64,000 nucleotides of DNA from Rhodocyclaceae bacterium (GTDB lineage Bacteria; Pseudomonadota; Gammaproteobacteria; Burkholderiales; Rhodocyclaceae), in NCBI GenBank assembly GCA_028713915.1, contig JAQTNK010000017.1:1-64000 (forward strand), read 5' to 3'. The notes under the pieces were generated by a model. It had not been told where the DNA came from. It ran no database searches and saw only the letters and a list, made by a program, of their open reading frames with translations. Within the stretch, counting starts at the first letter, position 1, and each line of letters begins with the position of its first letter. Positions 20,967-31,040 of this stretch are shown piece by piece. The translations under genes and the position numbers were made by a program.

Positions 20967-21515
20967 CTAGACGCTGCCGAGAATCTTCGCCGTAGCTTGC
21001 GCGTCGGCAAACACGCCGTGCAGCGCCGCGACGAAAGCGGCATGCACCTGCGCGGCGGCGACGGTGGTGGCGCCGAAAGTCAGGCCGCGCGTGGCGCAGG
21101 CGTCGTGAGCGAGCGTGATCTTGAAGCCGAGATCGAAGGCGGCGCGCGTCGTCGTGTCGATGCACATGTGGGTCATCATGCCGGCGATGACGAGATGGTC
21201 GGCGCCGGCCGCCTGGAGCGTTTCGAGCAGGGAAGTGGCGCGAAAGCTGTTGGGGAAATGCTTTATGACAATGACTTCGTCGGGCCGCGGCGCGACGCTG
21301 GCGTGAATCTCGGCGCCCACGGTTCCCGGCACCAGGTAGTTGGCCTGCGGCCGCGCCATCAGGTGCTGGACGTGGACGACGGGCAGGCGGCGGTCGCGAA
21401 AGTGCGCGAGCAAGGCCGCGGCGTTGGCCGCCGCGGCATCGCAGCCGTCGAGCGCCATGTTGCCGCCGGCGAAGTAATCGTTCTGGATGTCGATGATGAC
21501 GAGTGCGGAAGTCAT
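20967..21515 (-). CDS. Isochorismatase-like cysteine hydrolase
   Basis: MTSALVIIDIQNDYFAGGNMALDG; VIAGMMTHMCIDTTTRAAFDLGFK; ORF also allows a start at 21530. Confidence 0.88.
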   Translation of the reverse strand: MTSALVIIDIQNDYFAGGNMALDGCDAAAANAAALLAHFRDRRLPVVHVQHLMARPQANYLVPGTVGAEIHASVAPRPDEVIVIKHFPNSFRATSLLETLQAAGADHLVIAGMMTHMCIDTTTRAAFDLGFKITLAHDACATRGLTFGATTVAAAQVHAAFVAALHGVFADAQATAKILGSV

Positions 21516-21526
21516 GGGCGGAGTCC

Positions 21527-21654
21527 TCAAAGGGGAGCGTCGTTGCGGCGGCGAAATGCCTGCGTCAGGCCCTGGTAGCCCCAGGCGTCGGCGGGAACTT
21601 CGCGGACGATGACGTAGCTGGCGGCATCGAGCCTGCGATGTCGAGGTAGGGCAT
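21527..21654 (-). pseudogene. Probable tautomerase-family remnant (start and C-terminus in different frames)
   Basis: ATG frame begins MPYLDIAG; shifted frame reads DAASYVIVREVPADAWGYQGLTQAFRRRNDAPL*, reminiscent of small tautomerase C-termini. Confidence 0.45.
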
Positions 21655-21821
21655 GGGGCGCTCCTTCAGCGGGTTTTCGTTTCTTGCGTGATCGCTGCCA
21701 TCGTCGTATTCTTCATGCGCCATGTGCATGAACGGCGTCGTCGCTGCATCCGTTGCCACGATAGGCCAGTCGCTGCGGGCGGACAAACGACAATGCGGTA
21801 TGCGCGCCATGCGTAAAAGTC

Positions 21822-22745
21822 ATGTATAGGGATCTCCGCCGCCTGCCTTCGCTCGACCCGCTCAAAGGCTTCGATGCGGCGGCGCGGCACTTGAGCTTCA
21901 CCAAGGCCGCGGCGGAGCTTTTTCTCACGCAGTCGGCGATCAGCCGCCAGATCCAGACGCTCGAAGACCAACTCGGCGTGAAGCTCTTCCGCCGCGAAGC
22001 GCGGCGCTTGGCATTGACGCCCGCGGGCGAAGTCCTGCATCGCGCGGCGGGCGAAATGCTGGCGCGGCTCGCCGACGTCTGCGCCGGCCTCAAGGCGGCG
22101 CCGCGGCGCCCGCGCGTGACGGTGTCGGCGGCGGTCGGCATGGCTTCATTGTGGCTGGTGCCGCGGCTGGCCGCCTTCCAGGAAGTCGAGCCGGATCTCG
22201 ACGTGCTGATTTCCGCCGACAACCGTATCGTCGACCTCGAGCGCGAGGACATCGATCTCGCCTTGCGCTACATCGCGCCGGAAGTCGCGCCGCCGGGCGC
22301 GACGCTGCTGTTCGACGAAGTCGTCTTCCCGGTGGCGAGCCCGGCGACGGCCGCGGCGCTTCCCGCCGTGCTGCGCGCCCAGGACCTCGCCAAGCTGACC
22401 TTGCTGGTGTTCGAAAGCGGCAACAATACGCCCTGGCTGTCGTGGGAGCCGTGGCTCGCCGGCCTCGGGCTCGCCCACGCCGCGCCGCAGGCGGTGCTGC
22501 GCTTCAACCAGTACGACCAGATGATTCGCGCCGCCGAAGACGGCCGCGGACTGGCGCTCGGCCGCGGCCCATTGGTGGCGCAGGCCATCGCCGCGGGGCG
22601 CCTGCGGGCGCTCAGCGATGCGCGCCGGCGCATCGCCGCGCGCGCCTACTTTCTGGTGCGCTCGCCGCAGGCGCAGCGTCCCGAGGTCGAGCGCTTCGCC
22701 GCCTGGCTGGTCGGCGAGGCGAAGAAAATCGAGACGGCAGCCTAG
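21822..22745 (+). CDS. LysR-family regulator (GcvA-like)
   Basis: LPSLDPLKGFDAAARHLSFTKAAAELFLTQSAISRQIQTLEDQLGVKLFRREARRLALTPAG. Confidence 0.9.
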   Translation: MYRDLRRLPSLDPLKGFDAAARHLSFTKAAAELFLTQSAISRQIQTLEDQLGVKLFRREARRLALTPAGEVLHRAAGEMLARLADVCAGLKAAPRRPRVTVSAAVGMASLWLVPRLAAFQEVEPDLDVLISADNRIVDLEREDIDLALRYIAPEVAPPGATLLFDEVVFPVASPATAAALPAVLRAQDLAKLTLLVFESGNNTPWLSWEPWLAGLGLAHAAPQAVLRFNQYDQMIRAAEDGRGLALGRGPLVAQAIAAGRLRALSDARRRIAARAYFLVRSPQAQRPEVERFAAWLVGEAKKIETAA

Positions 22746-23281
22746 CCCAGGCGCGCGATGCCCGGCAGGAAGACCTCGGTCACCAGCAGCGGGTGGCCGT
22801 CGCGCAGGAAGCACGAACGACGTCCCCACAACACCGGCAGCGTTTCGCCGAGCGCCGCGGCGGCGCGGCGATGCAGCGGGTGCGCGGCGGTCAGGCGCTC
22901 GCAATGCAGGGCGCCGCGCACGATCTGCGGATCGGCGAACAGCGCGGCGCCGAGCGGACGTCCGCCCATGCCCGACGCCATGCGCCAGGAGCCGCGCAGA
23001 TGCCGCGGCGCAAGGACGGTGTGGGCGAAGACGACCGGCTGGCCGTCCGCCAGCAGCAGGACCTCGCGCGCCCAGGCTTGGTGCCCCGGCGCGAGGCCGA
23101 CGAGGCGGCGCTCGTCTTCGGTCGGCCGCGCCAGTCCGGTGCGCAGGACGCGCACGCGCAACACGCCGCAACGGGCGGCAATGCGGGCGGTGAGGGAACT
23201 GCTGTCCGTCAGCCAGGGGCGCAGGAACAGCGGCGCCCCGACCAGGAACGGCTGCGGTTTCCAGCGGCGGTCGGCTTGCAT
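22742..23281 (-). CDS. ubiC: Chorismate lyase
   Basis: MQADRRWKPQPFLVGAPLFLRPWLTDSSSLTARI...LVGLAPGHQAWAREVLLLADGQPVVFAHTVLAP...LGETLPVLWGRRSCF. Confidence 0.82.
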   Translation of the reverse strand: MQADRRWKPQPFLVGAPLFLRPWLTDSSSLTARIAARCGVLRVRVLRTGLARPTEDERRLVGLAPGHQAWAREVLLLADGQPVVFAHTVLAPRHLRGSWRMASGMGGRPLGAALFADPQIVRGALHCERLTAAHPLHRRAAAALGETLPVLWGRRSCFLRDGHPLLVTEVFLPGIARLG

Positions 23282-23345
23282 CGGCTGCAATGATCGGGAA
23301 AGGCCGCCGATGCTAACATAGGCGATCGCCTTGGATTTTCGCGCC

Positions 23346-24206
23346 ATGACCGCTCCTTGCTTGCAGCTCGTCCTCATCAGCGGCCTTTCCGGCTCGGGCA
23401 AGAGCATCGCCTTGAACGTGATCGAGGACGCTGGCTACTACTGCGTCGACAACCTGCCGGCGACGCTGCTGCCGCAACTCGTAGCCGAGTTGCAGCGCGA
23501 AGGCTATGCCCACGCCGCGGTGGCCATGGACATGCGCGGCGGCGCCAGCATCGCGGCGCTGCCCAAGCACTTGCGCGACTTGCAGGCGAATCCCGGCATC
23601 GATCTGCGCTTCATCTTTCTCGACGCGCGCGACGAAATGCTGATCCAGCGCTTTTCGGAAACGCGCCGCCGCCACCCGCTGGCGACGGACGACACCACGC
23701 TCGCCGAAGCCATCGCCGCCGAGCGCGAGGCGCTGGAAACCTTGGCCGGCCTCGGCCATCACATCGACACGAGCAACCTGCGGCCGAATGCCTTGCGCGC
23801 CTTCGTCAAGGAGTTCATCGACCTCGACGAAAGGGACGGGCTCACGCTGCTGTTCCAGTCTTTCGGCTTCAAGCATGGCCTGCCGATGGATGCCGACCTC
23901 GTCTTCGACGTGCGCTGCCTGCCGAACCCGCATTACGACCCGCAATTGCGCCCGCTCACCGGCTGCGATGCGCCGGTGATCGCGTTTCTCGAAGCCCAGC
24001 CCGAAGTCGCGCGCATGGCTGCCGACATCGAGCGCTTCGTCGGCGACTGGCTGCCGGCCTATATCCGCGACAATCGTTCCTATCTCACCGTGGCCTTGGG
24101 CTGCACCGGCGGCCAGCATCGCTCGGTGTATTTCGCCGAACGGCTCGCCTGGCATTTCAAGGACAAGGTGCGCGTGTTGGTGCGCCACCGTTCGCTCGCG
24201 CAATGA
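23346..24206 (+). CDS. rapZ: RNase adapter protein RapZ
   Basis: [60 protein letters not shown]. Confidence 0.95.
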   Translation: MTAPCLQLVLISGLSGSGKSIALNVIEDAGYYCVDNLPATLLPQLVAELQREGYAHAAVAMDMRGGASIAALPKHLRDLQANPGIDLRFIFLDARDEMLIQRFSETRRRHPLATDDTTLAEAIAAEREALETLAGLGHHIDTSNLRPNALRAFVKEFIDLDERDGLTLLFQSFGFKHGLPMDADLVFDVRCLPNPHYDPQLRPLTGCDAPVIAFLEAQPEVARMAADIERFVGDWLPAYIRDNRSYLTVALGCTGGQHRSVYFAERLAWHFKDKVRVLVRHRSLAQ

Positions 24207-24207
24207 A

Positions 24208-24669
24208 ATGAGCGGCCTGCCTCCCGTTGCCCCGCCCAGGGAAAGGGGCGACCACGGCGCACTGCGCCCGCAGGCGCCTGGCGGCATCGCCGCTACGGCG
24301 TGGCTGTCGCTGCTGCGGCCCGGCGACTGGCTGGTGGCGCTGCTGGCGCTGGTGCTGGTCGGCGCCTCGTTTCCGCTGCTGTGGCGCGGCGGCCCGGCGG
24401 AAAAGGCCGTCGTCAAGCGCGACGGCACGGTGGTCGCCGAACTGCCGCTCAACATCACCAAGCGCATCGAGGTCGCAGGCGCCATGGGCACATCGGTGAT
24501 CGAAGTGAGTCCGGGGCGCGCGCGTGTGGCCGCCGATCCGGGGCCGCGCCAGTATTGCGTCAAGCAGGGCTGGCTGACGCAGGCAAACGCCGTGGCGATT
24601 TGCGCGCCCAACCACGTGACGCTGGCGCTGGTCGGCGCCAGCAAGAGTTATGACAGCCTCAACTATTGA
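24208..24669 (+). CDS. NusG domain II-containing protein
   Basis: LLRPGDWLVALLALVLVG...VKRDGTVVAELPLNITKRIEV...RQYCVKQGWLTQANAVAICAPNHV. Confidence 0.75.
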   Translation: MSGLPPVAPPRERGDHGALRPQAPGGIAATAWLSLLRPGDWLVALLALVLVGASFPLLWRGGPAEKAVVKRDGTVVAELPLNITKRIEVAGAMGTSVIEVSPGRARVAADPGPRQYCVKQGWLTQANAVAICAPNHVTLALVGASKSYDSLNY

Positions 24670-25177
24670 ATTGGCGGTGGCTGCCGATGACCGCCGCGTC
24701 GCGCGCTACGCGGCGGCGGCGATCGTCCTGACCATCGCCGAAGCGGCGATTCCCTCGCCGCTGCCGGGCGTGAAGCCCGGCCTGGCGAACATCGTCGTGC
24801 TGATCGTGCTGTTGCGCCACGGCTGGCGCGAGGCGGTGTGGGTGTCGCTGCTGCGCGTCGTTGCCGGCAGCCTGATGATCGGCCAGTTTCTGGCGCCCGG
24901 ATTCTTCCTGAGCTTGGCGGGCACTTGCGCCAGCCTCGCCGCGCTGGCGTTTTCGGTGCGGCTGCCGCGCGCCTGGTTCGGCCCGGTCAGCCTGAGCATC
25001 CTCGCCGCCTTCGCCCATATCGCCGGCCAGGTGCTGCTGGCGCGCGTCTGGCTCGTACCGCACAACGGCGTGTTCTACCTCGTGCCGGTGTTCGCCGCGT
25101 CGGCACTCGTCTTCGGCGTCGTGAACGGCCTAGTGGCGGCGAAGTTCATCAACGACGACACGGCTTCGGCGCCATGA
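24650..25177 (+). CDS. Gx transporter / heptaprenyl diphosphate synthase component I-like membrane protein
   Basis: AIVLTIAEAAIPSPLPGVKPGLANIVVLIVLLRHGWREAVWVSLLRVVAGSLMIG. Confidence 0.8.
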   Translation: MTASTIELAVAADDRRVARYAAAAIVLTIAEAAIPSPLPGVKPGLANIVVLIVLLRHGWREAVWVSLLRVVAGSLMIGQFLAPGFFLSLAGTCASLAALAFSVRLPRAWFGPVSLSILAAFAHIAGQVLLARVWLVPHNGVFYLVPVFAASALVFGVVNGLVAAKFINDDTASAP

Positions 25178-25785
25178 ACAAGACCATTGCCGTCGCCTTC
25201 ACCGGCGCTTCGGGCATGCCTTACGGGCTGCGCCTCGTCGAGTGCCTGCTGAATGCCGGAGTGCGCGTCTGGCTGCTGTACTCGCAAGCCGCACAAATCG
25301 TCGCGAAACAGGAAATGGACCTGGTGCTGCCGGCCCAGCCGCGCGAAGTGCAGCGCCTGCTGTCCGAACGCTTCGGCGCGGCGGCGGGCCAGCTCAGCGT
25401 GTTCGGCCGCGATGACTGGAACGCGCCGCTCGCCTCGGGTTCCAATCCGGCCGATGCGTATGTCATATGCCCCTGCAGCATGGGCACGCTCGCCAAGGTG
25501 GCGGCGGGCATGGCCGACGATCTCGTCTGCCGCGCCGCCGACGTCACGCTCAAGGAAGGCCGCAAGCTGATCCTGGTGCCGCGCGAGACGCCGTTTTCGC
25601 CGATCCACCTCGAGAACATGCTGCGGCTGGCGCGCGCCGGCGCCGTCATCCTGCCGCCCAGTCCCGGCTTCTATCACCGGCCGCAGACGGTCGCGGAGGT
25701 CGTCGATTTCGTCGTTGCCCGCATCCTCGATCAACTCGGCGTCGCCCACGATCTGCTGCCGCGCTGGGGCGAACCGCCGGCGTGA
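25174..25785 (+). CDS. ubiX: Flavin prenyltransferase UbiX
   Basis: IAVAFTGASGMPYGLRLVECLL; VICPCSMGTLAKVAAGMADDLVCRAADVTLKEGRKLILVPRETPFS. Confidence 0.93.
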   Translation: MNKTIAVAFTGASGMPYGLRLVECLLNAGVRVWLLYSQAAQIVAKQEMDLVLPAQPREVQRLLSERFGAAAGQLSVFGRDDWNAPLASGSNPADAYVICPCSMGTLAKVAAGMADDLVCRAADVTLKEGRKLILVPRETPFSPIHLENMLRLARAGAVILPPSPGFYHRPQTVAEVVDFVVARILDQLGVAHDLLPRWGEPPA

Positions 25786-25914
25786 GCGCCGCGCGGCGCC
25801 GGTAAACGTCCTGCCGGCGCGGCTTTGGGGGCGTATGGCTTTCGTTGGATTGACGGATCGTCCGGGCCGGCGTAGCTTGCGCGGCACCGTTTTTCCGCCG
25901 CCCCCGCCCCCGCC

Positions 25915-26175
25915 ATGAGCACAGTTCTCCATCGCGTCGCCGAAATCGCCCAGACCTGGGGCCAGCGTGGAGACTTGTCCGAAAACGACCGCGGCTTTGC
26001 CCGCGAAGTGGGCGAGCTTGCCGCCTTCCTCTCCGGCCGGCCATTTCCCAACGAGGACGACGTGAGTTCTCTGCATCTCCTCGGTTGCCGCCTTTGCCGG
26101 CGCGTCGGCGCGGTCAAATGCGGGGAGCAGCAAAGCGACTGCTCGCTCGGCTTCGCCGCATCCAGCGGCCGCTGA
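25915..26175 (+). CDS. Hypothetical small protein
   Basis: 86-codon ORF MSTVLHRVAEIAQTWGQRGDLSENDRGFAREVGELAAFLSG...; no recognised domain. Confidence 0.4.
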   Translation: MSTVLHRVAEIAQTWGQRGDLSENDRGFAREVGELAAFLSGRPFPNEDDVSSLHLLGCRLCRRVGAVKCGEQQSDCSLGFAASSGR

Positions 26176-26189
26176 GTCCGTAATTCCGC

Positions 26190-26245
26190 TTGACGCCCTT
26201 GCGATCGGTCGTGTAACGTTACTGACTGAACGGTCAGTAAGTTAT
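26190..26245 (+). promoter_or_regulatory. Candidate sigma70 promoter and TetR-type operator for the efflux operon
   Basis: -35 TTGACG (26190-26195), 18 bp, -10 TAACGT (26214-26219); palindrome TTACTGAC-TGAACG-GTCAGTAA at 26219-26240. Confidence 0.7.
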
Positions 26246-26257
26246 CGGGAGGGGTCC

Positions 26258-26896
26258 ATGAAGTGTCTGTTTCGGCGCCGTCGCAAAGAGGCGCGCCCGG
26301 GCGAGCTTGTCGCCGCGGCCTTGGAGGTCTTTGTCGAGAAGGGTTTCGCGGCGGCCCGGCTTGACGACGTGGCCGCGCGGGCCGGCGTCTCGAAAGGCAC
26401 CGTGTATCTCTACTTCGACAGCAAGGAAGCCTTGTTCAAGGCCGTGATCGAAGCCGGGATGACGCCGGCCATCGAGGCGGCGGAGGCTTTGGCCAAGGAG
26501 ACGGGCAGGCCCGCCGCCGAACTGCTGCGCCGCTTTGTCGACGGCTGGTGGCGCATGGTCGGCGCCACGGCGCTGGGCGGCCTGCCGAAACTGCTGGTGG
26601 CGGAAGCGGGCAACTTTCCCGACATCGCCCGCTGGTTCCACGATGCCATGATCCGCCGCGCCCAGAAAGCCATGGCGCGGATCATCGAGGCCGGCATCGC
26701 CCGCGGCGAGTTTCGCGCGGTGGAGCCGGACCTCGCCGCCCGCATCTTCTTCGCGCCGATGTTTTCCTACCTGATCTGGCAGCGATCCTTCGGCGACGCC
26801 ATGTGCGAATTGCCGCCGCCCGAACGCTTCTTCGCCGCGGCCGTGGACCTCTTGATCCACGGCCTTGCCCACCCCGCCGCGGAGTCCCGGCCATGA
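26258..26896 (+). CDS. TetR/AcrR-family regulator
   Basis: AALEVFVEKGFAAARLDDVAARAGVSKGTVYLYFDSKEALFKAVI. Confidence 0.92.
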   Translation: MKCLFRRRRKEARPGELVAAALEVFVEKGFAAARLDDVAARAGVSKGTVYLYFDSKEALFKAVIEAGMTPAIEAAEALAKETGRPAAELLRRFVDGWWRMVGATALGGLPKLLVAEAGNFPDIARWFHDAMIRRAQKAMARIIEAGIARGEFRAVEPDLAARIFFAPMFSYLIWQRSFGDAMCELPPPERFFAAAVDLLIHGLAHPAAESRP

Positions 26897-27906
26897 CGCC
26901 GCGTGCCCTGCTTGCCCTGCCGTGCCTGTTCGCGCTTGCCGCATGCGGCGAACCGCCGCCGCCGCCGGCAACGGCCGCGGTGGTGAAGACGATCATCGCC
27001 GGCGCGCAACCGGCGTCCGTCGTCAGGACCTACAGCGGCGAAGTTCGCGCCCGCCATGAGACCACCTTGGCTTTTCGCGTCGGCGGCAAGATCGTCGAGC
27101 GCCTCGTCGATGTCGGCGCGGTGGTGCGGCCCGGGCAGGTGCTGGCGCGCATCGATCCGGCCGATCTGGCGCTGCAGGCCGGGCAGGCCGAGGCGCAGCG
27201 CGCCTTGGCGGAGGCCGATGCCCGGCGCTATCGCGATCTGCGGACGAAGAACTTCATCAGCCAATCGGCGCTCGACGCGAAGGAGACGGCCTTGCAAACG
27301 GCCGGCGCGCAAGCGGCGCTGGCGCGCAACCAGTCGGCCTATGCGGTGCTGCGGGCGGACAAGGCCGGCGCCATCGCCCAGGTATTGGCCGAACCGGGCC
27401 AGGTGGTGGCGGCGGGGCAGGGCGTGTTCCGCCTGGCCGAAGCCGGCGCGGTCGAAGTCGCCATCGCCGTGCCCGAATCCGGCCTGGCCGGCCTCAAGCC
27501 GGGGCTGCCGGCGCAGGTTGGCTTCTGGGCCGAGCGCAAGCCGCTCCCCGCCAGGCTGCGCGAACTTTCGCCGGTCGCCGATCCGGCGACGCGCACGTAT
27601 GCCGTGCGCGTCGCGCTGACGGCGGCCGATCCAGCGGTCGCGCTGGGCATGACGGCGACGGTGCGCTTTGCGCAGGACGGCGGCGATGCCCTGGTCGTAC
27701 CGCAGGCGGCGATCTTCCAGCAAGGGCAGCAGCCGGCGGTCTGGGTGGTCGGCGCCGACAACGCCGTGACCTTGCGCGCGGTCGTCCTCGGCAGCTACGA
27801 CGACGCCGGCGCGACCGTAACCGCCGGCCTCAAGCCCGGCGAGCGCATCGTCGCCGCCGGCGTGCATAAGCTCCATGCCGGCCAGAAGGTGCGGCCGCTG
27901 CAATGA
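26893..27906 (+). CDS. RND efflux periplasmic adaptor (MFP) lipoprotein
   Basis: LLALPCLFALAACGEPP lipobox; YSGEVRARHETTLAFRVGGKIVERLVDVGAVVRPGQVLARID. Confidence 0.9.
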   Translation: MTPRALLALPCLFALAACGEPPPPPATAAVVKTIIAGAQPASVVRTYSGEVRARHETTLAFRVGGKIVERLVDVGAVVRPGQVLARIDPADLALQAGQAEAQRALAEADARRYRDLRTKNFISQSALDAKETALQTAGAQAALARNQSAYAVLRADKAGAIAQVLAEPGQVVAAGQGVFRLAEAGAVEVAIAVPESGLAGLKPGLPAQVGFWAERKPLPARLRELSPVADPATRTYAVRVALTAADPAVALGMTATVRFAQDGGDALVVPQAAIFQQGQQPAVWVVGADNAVTLRAVVLGSYDDAGATVTAGLKPGERIVAAGVHKLHAGQKVRPLQ

Positions 27907-30900
27907 AGAAGATCAACCTCTCGGAGTGGTCGATCGAACATCCGTCGATGGTCATGTACCTGATGGTCGTGCTGATGATCGCGGGCGCGCTCTCCTATTT
28001 CAAGCTGGGCCGCGCCGAGGATCCCGATTTCACCTTCAAGGTCATGGTCGTGCGCACGCTGTGGCCGGGCGCGACGGCAACGGAAGTCGAGAACGAACTC
28101 ACCGAGCGCATCGAGAAGAAGCTCCAGGAAACGCCGTGGATCGACGTGCTGCGCTCGGCCTCGAAGCCGGGCGAATCGCTGGTGTTCGTGATCCTCAAGG
28201 ACTACACGCCGAAGGCCGAGGTGCCGGAATCCTGGCGCCAGGTGCGCAAGAAGCTCGATGACCTGCAAAGCACGCTGCCCGCGGGCGTGCAGGGACCGTT
28301 CCCGAACGACGAGTTCGGCGACGTCTCGGTGTCGATTTACGCCCTGACCGGCGACGGCTTCGATCTCGGCGCGCTGCGCGCCGAAGCCGACCGCATCGCG
28401 CGCGAACTCTACCGCGTGCCCGACGTCAAGAAAGTCGAGCTGCTCGGCGTCCAGGACGAAAAGATCTACGTCGAGGCGATCCCGGCCCGGCTCGCTTCGC
28501 TGGGCCTCACGCCCGCCGCGGTCTTCGACGCCATGCAGCGCCAGAACGTCGTGACGCCGGCCGGCTTCGTCGAAACGGCCAGCGACCGCGTGCGCCTGCG
28601 CGTCTCCGGTCCCTTCGCTGCCGTGGCGAAGATCCGCGACACGGATCTCGCCGTCGGCGGGCGCCATTTCCGCCTCGGCGACATCGCGACGGTGAGCCGC
28701 GGGTTCGCCGATCCGCCGAGCCCGCGCATGCGCGTCGCCGGCAAGGATGCCATTGGCATCGCCGTCGTCATGGCGAAGGGCGGCGACGTGATCCGCCTCG
28801 GCGCCAACCTGAAGCAGGAAATGCAGCGCCTGCAGGCCGACCTGCCGGCCGGCATCGACGTCCATGTCGTCGCCGACCAGCCCGAGATCGTCAAGAGTTC
28901 CATCGAGCTCTTCGTCGAGTCGCTGGCGGAGGCCATCGCCATCGTCCTCGCCGTGTCCTTCCTCAGCCTCGGCCTGCGCACCGGCACGGTCGTGGCGCTG
29001 TCGATTCCGCTGGTGCTGGCCATCGTCTTCCTGCTGATGCGCATCTTCGGCATCGACTTGCAGCGCATCTCTCTCGGGGCGCTGGTGATCGCGCTGGGCC
29101 TTCTCGTCGATGACGCCATCATCGCCGTCGAGATGATGGTGGTGAAGATGGAGCAAGGCTTCGACCGCGCCAAGGCGGCCACCTTCGCCTACACGTCGAC
29201 GGCGTTTCCGATGCTGACCGGCACCCTGATCACCGCCGCCGGCTTCACGCCGGTGGGCTTCGCGCGCTCGGCCGCGGGCGAGTACACGTTCTCGATCTTC
29301 GCCGTCGTGACGATTGCGCTGCTGGTGTCGTGGCTGGTGGCCGTCGTCTTTACGCCGTTCATCGGCTACAAGCTGCTCGATGCCGGCAAGCTGCTCAAGT
29401 ACGGCGCCGAGCATCACGGCGACATTTACGATACGCCCTTCTACCGCCGCTTCCGCGCCGTGCTGGTGTGGTGCCTGCGCCGCCGCTGGCTCGTCATCGG
29501 CGCCACGGTGGCGTTGTTCGCCATCGCCATGGTCGCCTTCAAGGTGGGCGTGCAGAAGCAGTTCTTCCCGGCCGCCAGCCGCGCGGAACTGCTGATCGAA
29601 TTGTGGCCGCCGCAAGGCGCCTCGCTGCTGGCGACCGACGCCGAGACCAAGCGCGTCGAGGCGCTGCTCGCCGGCGATGCCGCCGTCGTCAGCTCTTCCG
29701 CCTACGTCGGCAACGGCGCGCCGCGCTTTTTCCTGTCGCTCGACCAGCAGCTGTTCGCCGACAATTTCGCCCAGCTGGTCATCGTCACCAAAGGCATCGA
29801 GCAGCGCGAAGACCTCAAGCGCCGCCTGGAAGAGCGCTTCGCCGCGCCGGATTTCTCGTCCCTGCGCGCGCGCGTGCTGCGGCTCGAAAACGGCCCGCCG
29901 GTGGGCTATCCGGTGCAGTTCCGCGTCATGGGCGACGACCTCGAAAGCCTGCGCCGCGTCGCCGGCCAGGTGGCGGACGTGATGCGCGCCCACCCGAATC
30001 TGCAGGACGTGCAGTACGACTGGAACGAGAAGGTCAAGTCGGTGCGCGTCGACATCGACCAGGATCGCGCACGCCTGCTCGGCGTCTCGAGCCAGGATAT
30101 TGCGCTCGCGCTGCAGGGCTGGCTGGTCGGCACGACGATCACCCAGTACCGCGAGAACGACCAGCTGATCGATGTCGTCTGGCGGGCGTCCGGCGCCGAT
30201 CGCGGCTCGCTCGACCGCCTGCCCGATCTCGACGTCGTCGCCGCCGGCGGACGCCACGTGCCGCTCGCCCAGTTGGCGCGGCTCAAGCCCGAGCTCGAAG
30301 AGGGCATCATCTGGCGACGCGACCGCTTGCCGACCATCACCGTGCGCTCCGACATCGTCGGCAACCGGCAGGCGCCGATGATTTCGGCGGAACTCGAGCC
30401 GCGGCTCGATGCGATCCGGGCGACGCTGCCGCCGGGCTTTCGCATCGAGACGGGCGGCACCGTCGAGGAGTCGGCCAAGGGCGAGGACTCCATCAAGGCC
30501 GTCGTGCCGGTCATGGTGCTGGGCGTGATCACCTTGCTGATGATGCAGCTGCAAAGCGTCGGGCGGACCTTCATGGTGCTGCTCACCGCGCCGCTCGGCC
30601 TGATCGGCGTGGCCGCGGCGCTGCTGGTGTTCCGCGTGCCTTTCGGCTTCGTCGCCAACCTCGGCGTCATCGCGCTGATGGGCATGATCCTGCGAAACTC
30701 GGTGATCCTGGTCGACCAGATCAGGCAGGACGAGACGGCCGGCAAGAGCACCTGGGAGGCCATCGTCGGCTCGACCGTGCGCCGCTTCCGCCCCATCGTG
30801 CTGACGGCCGCGGCCGCCATCCTCGCCATGATCCCGCTCACCCGGCAGGTGTTCTGGGGGCCGATGGCCGTGGCGATCATGGGCGGATTGATATTCGCGA

Positions 30901-30965
30901 CGGCGCTGACCTGCCTGTTCCTGCCGGCGCTTTATGCCGCTTGGTACCGGGTGGAGGAAGAGTAA
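27903..30965 (+). CDS. RND efflux permease (AcrB/MexF superfamily)
   Basis: WSIEHPSMVMYLMVVLMIAGALSYFKLGRAEDPDF; LGLLVDDAIIAVEMM; 1020 aa. Confidence 0.93.
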   Translation: MKKINLSEWSIEHPSMVMYLMVVLMIAGALSYFKLGRAEDPDFTFKVMVVRTLWPGATATEVENELTERIEKKLQETPWIDVLRSASKPGESLVFVILKDYTPKAEVPESWRQVRKKLDDLQSTLPAGVQGPFPNDEFGDVSVSIYALTGDGFDLGALRAEADRIARELYRVPDVKKVELLGVQDEKIYVEAIPARLASLGLTPAAVFDAMQRQNVVTPAGFVETASDRVRLRVSGPFAAVAKIRDTDLAVGGRHFRLGDIATVSRGFADPPSPRMRVAGKDAIGIAVVMAKGGDVIRLGANLKQEMQRLQADLPAGIDVHVVADQPEIVKSSIELFVESLAEAIAIVLAVSFLSLGLRTGTVVALSIPLVLAIVFLLMRIFGIDLQRISLGALVIALGLLVDDAIIAVEMMVVKMEQGFDRAKAATFAYTSTAFPMLTGTLITAAGFTPVGFARSAAGEYTFSIFAVVTIALLVSWLVAVVFTPFIGYKLLDAGKLLKYGAEHHGDIYDTPFYRRFRAVLVWCLRRRWLVIGATVALFAIAMVAFKVGVQKQFFPAASRAELLIELWPPQGASLLATDAETKRVEALLAGDAAVVSSSAYVGNGAPRFFLSLDQQLFADNFAQLVIVTKGIEQREDLKRRLEERFAAPDFSSLRARVLRLENGPPVGYPVQFRVMGDDLESLRRVAGQVADVMRAHPNLQDVQYDWNEKVKSVRVDIDQDRARLLGVSSQDIALALQGWLVGTTITQYRENDQLIDVVWRASGADRGSLDRLPDLDVVAAGGRHVPLAQLARLKPELEEGIIWRRDRLPTITVRSDIVGNRQAPMISAELEPRLDAIRATLPPGFRIETGGTVEESAKGEDSIKAVVPVMVLGVITLLMMQLQSVGRTFMVLLTAPLGLIGVAAALLVFRVPFGFVANLGVIALMGMILRNSVILVDQIRQDETAGKSTWEAIVGSTVRRFRPIVLTAAAAILAMIPLTRQVFWGPMAVAIMGGLIFATALTCLFLPALYAAWYRVEEE

Positions 30966-31040
30966 AATCGCCTGCCCATGCCCGTTGCCGTCTCTTGCGG
31001 CGGAACTAACATACGAAGTACTAGCGAGTAGAGTCGTGCC

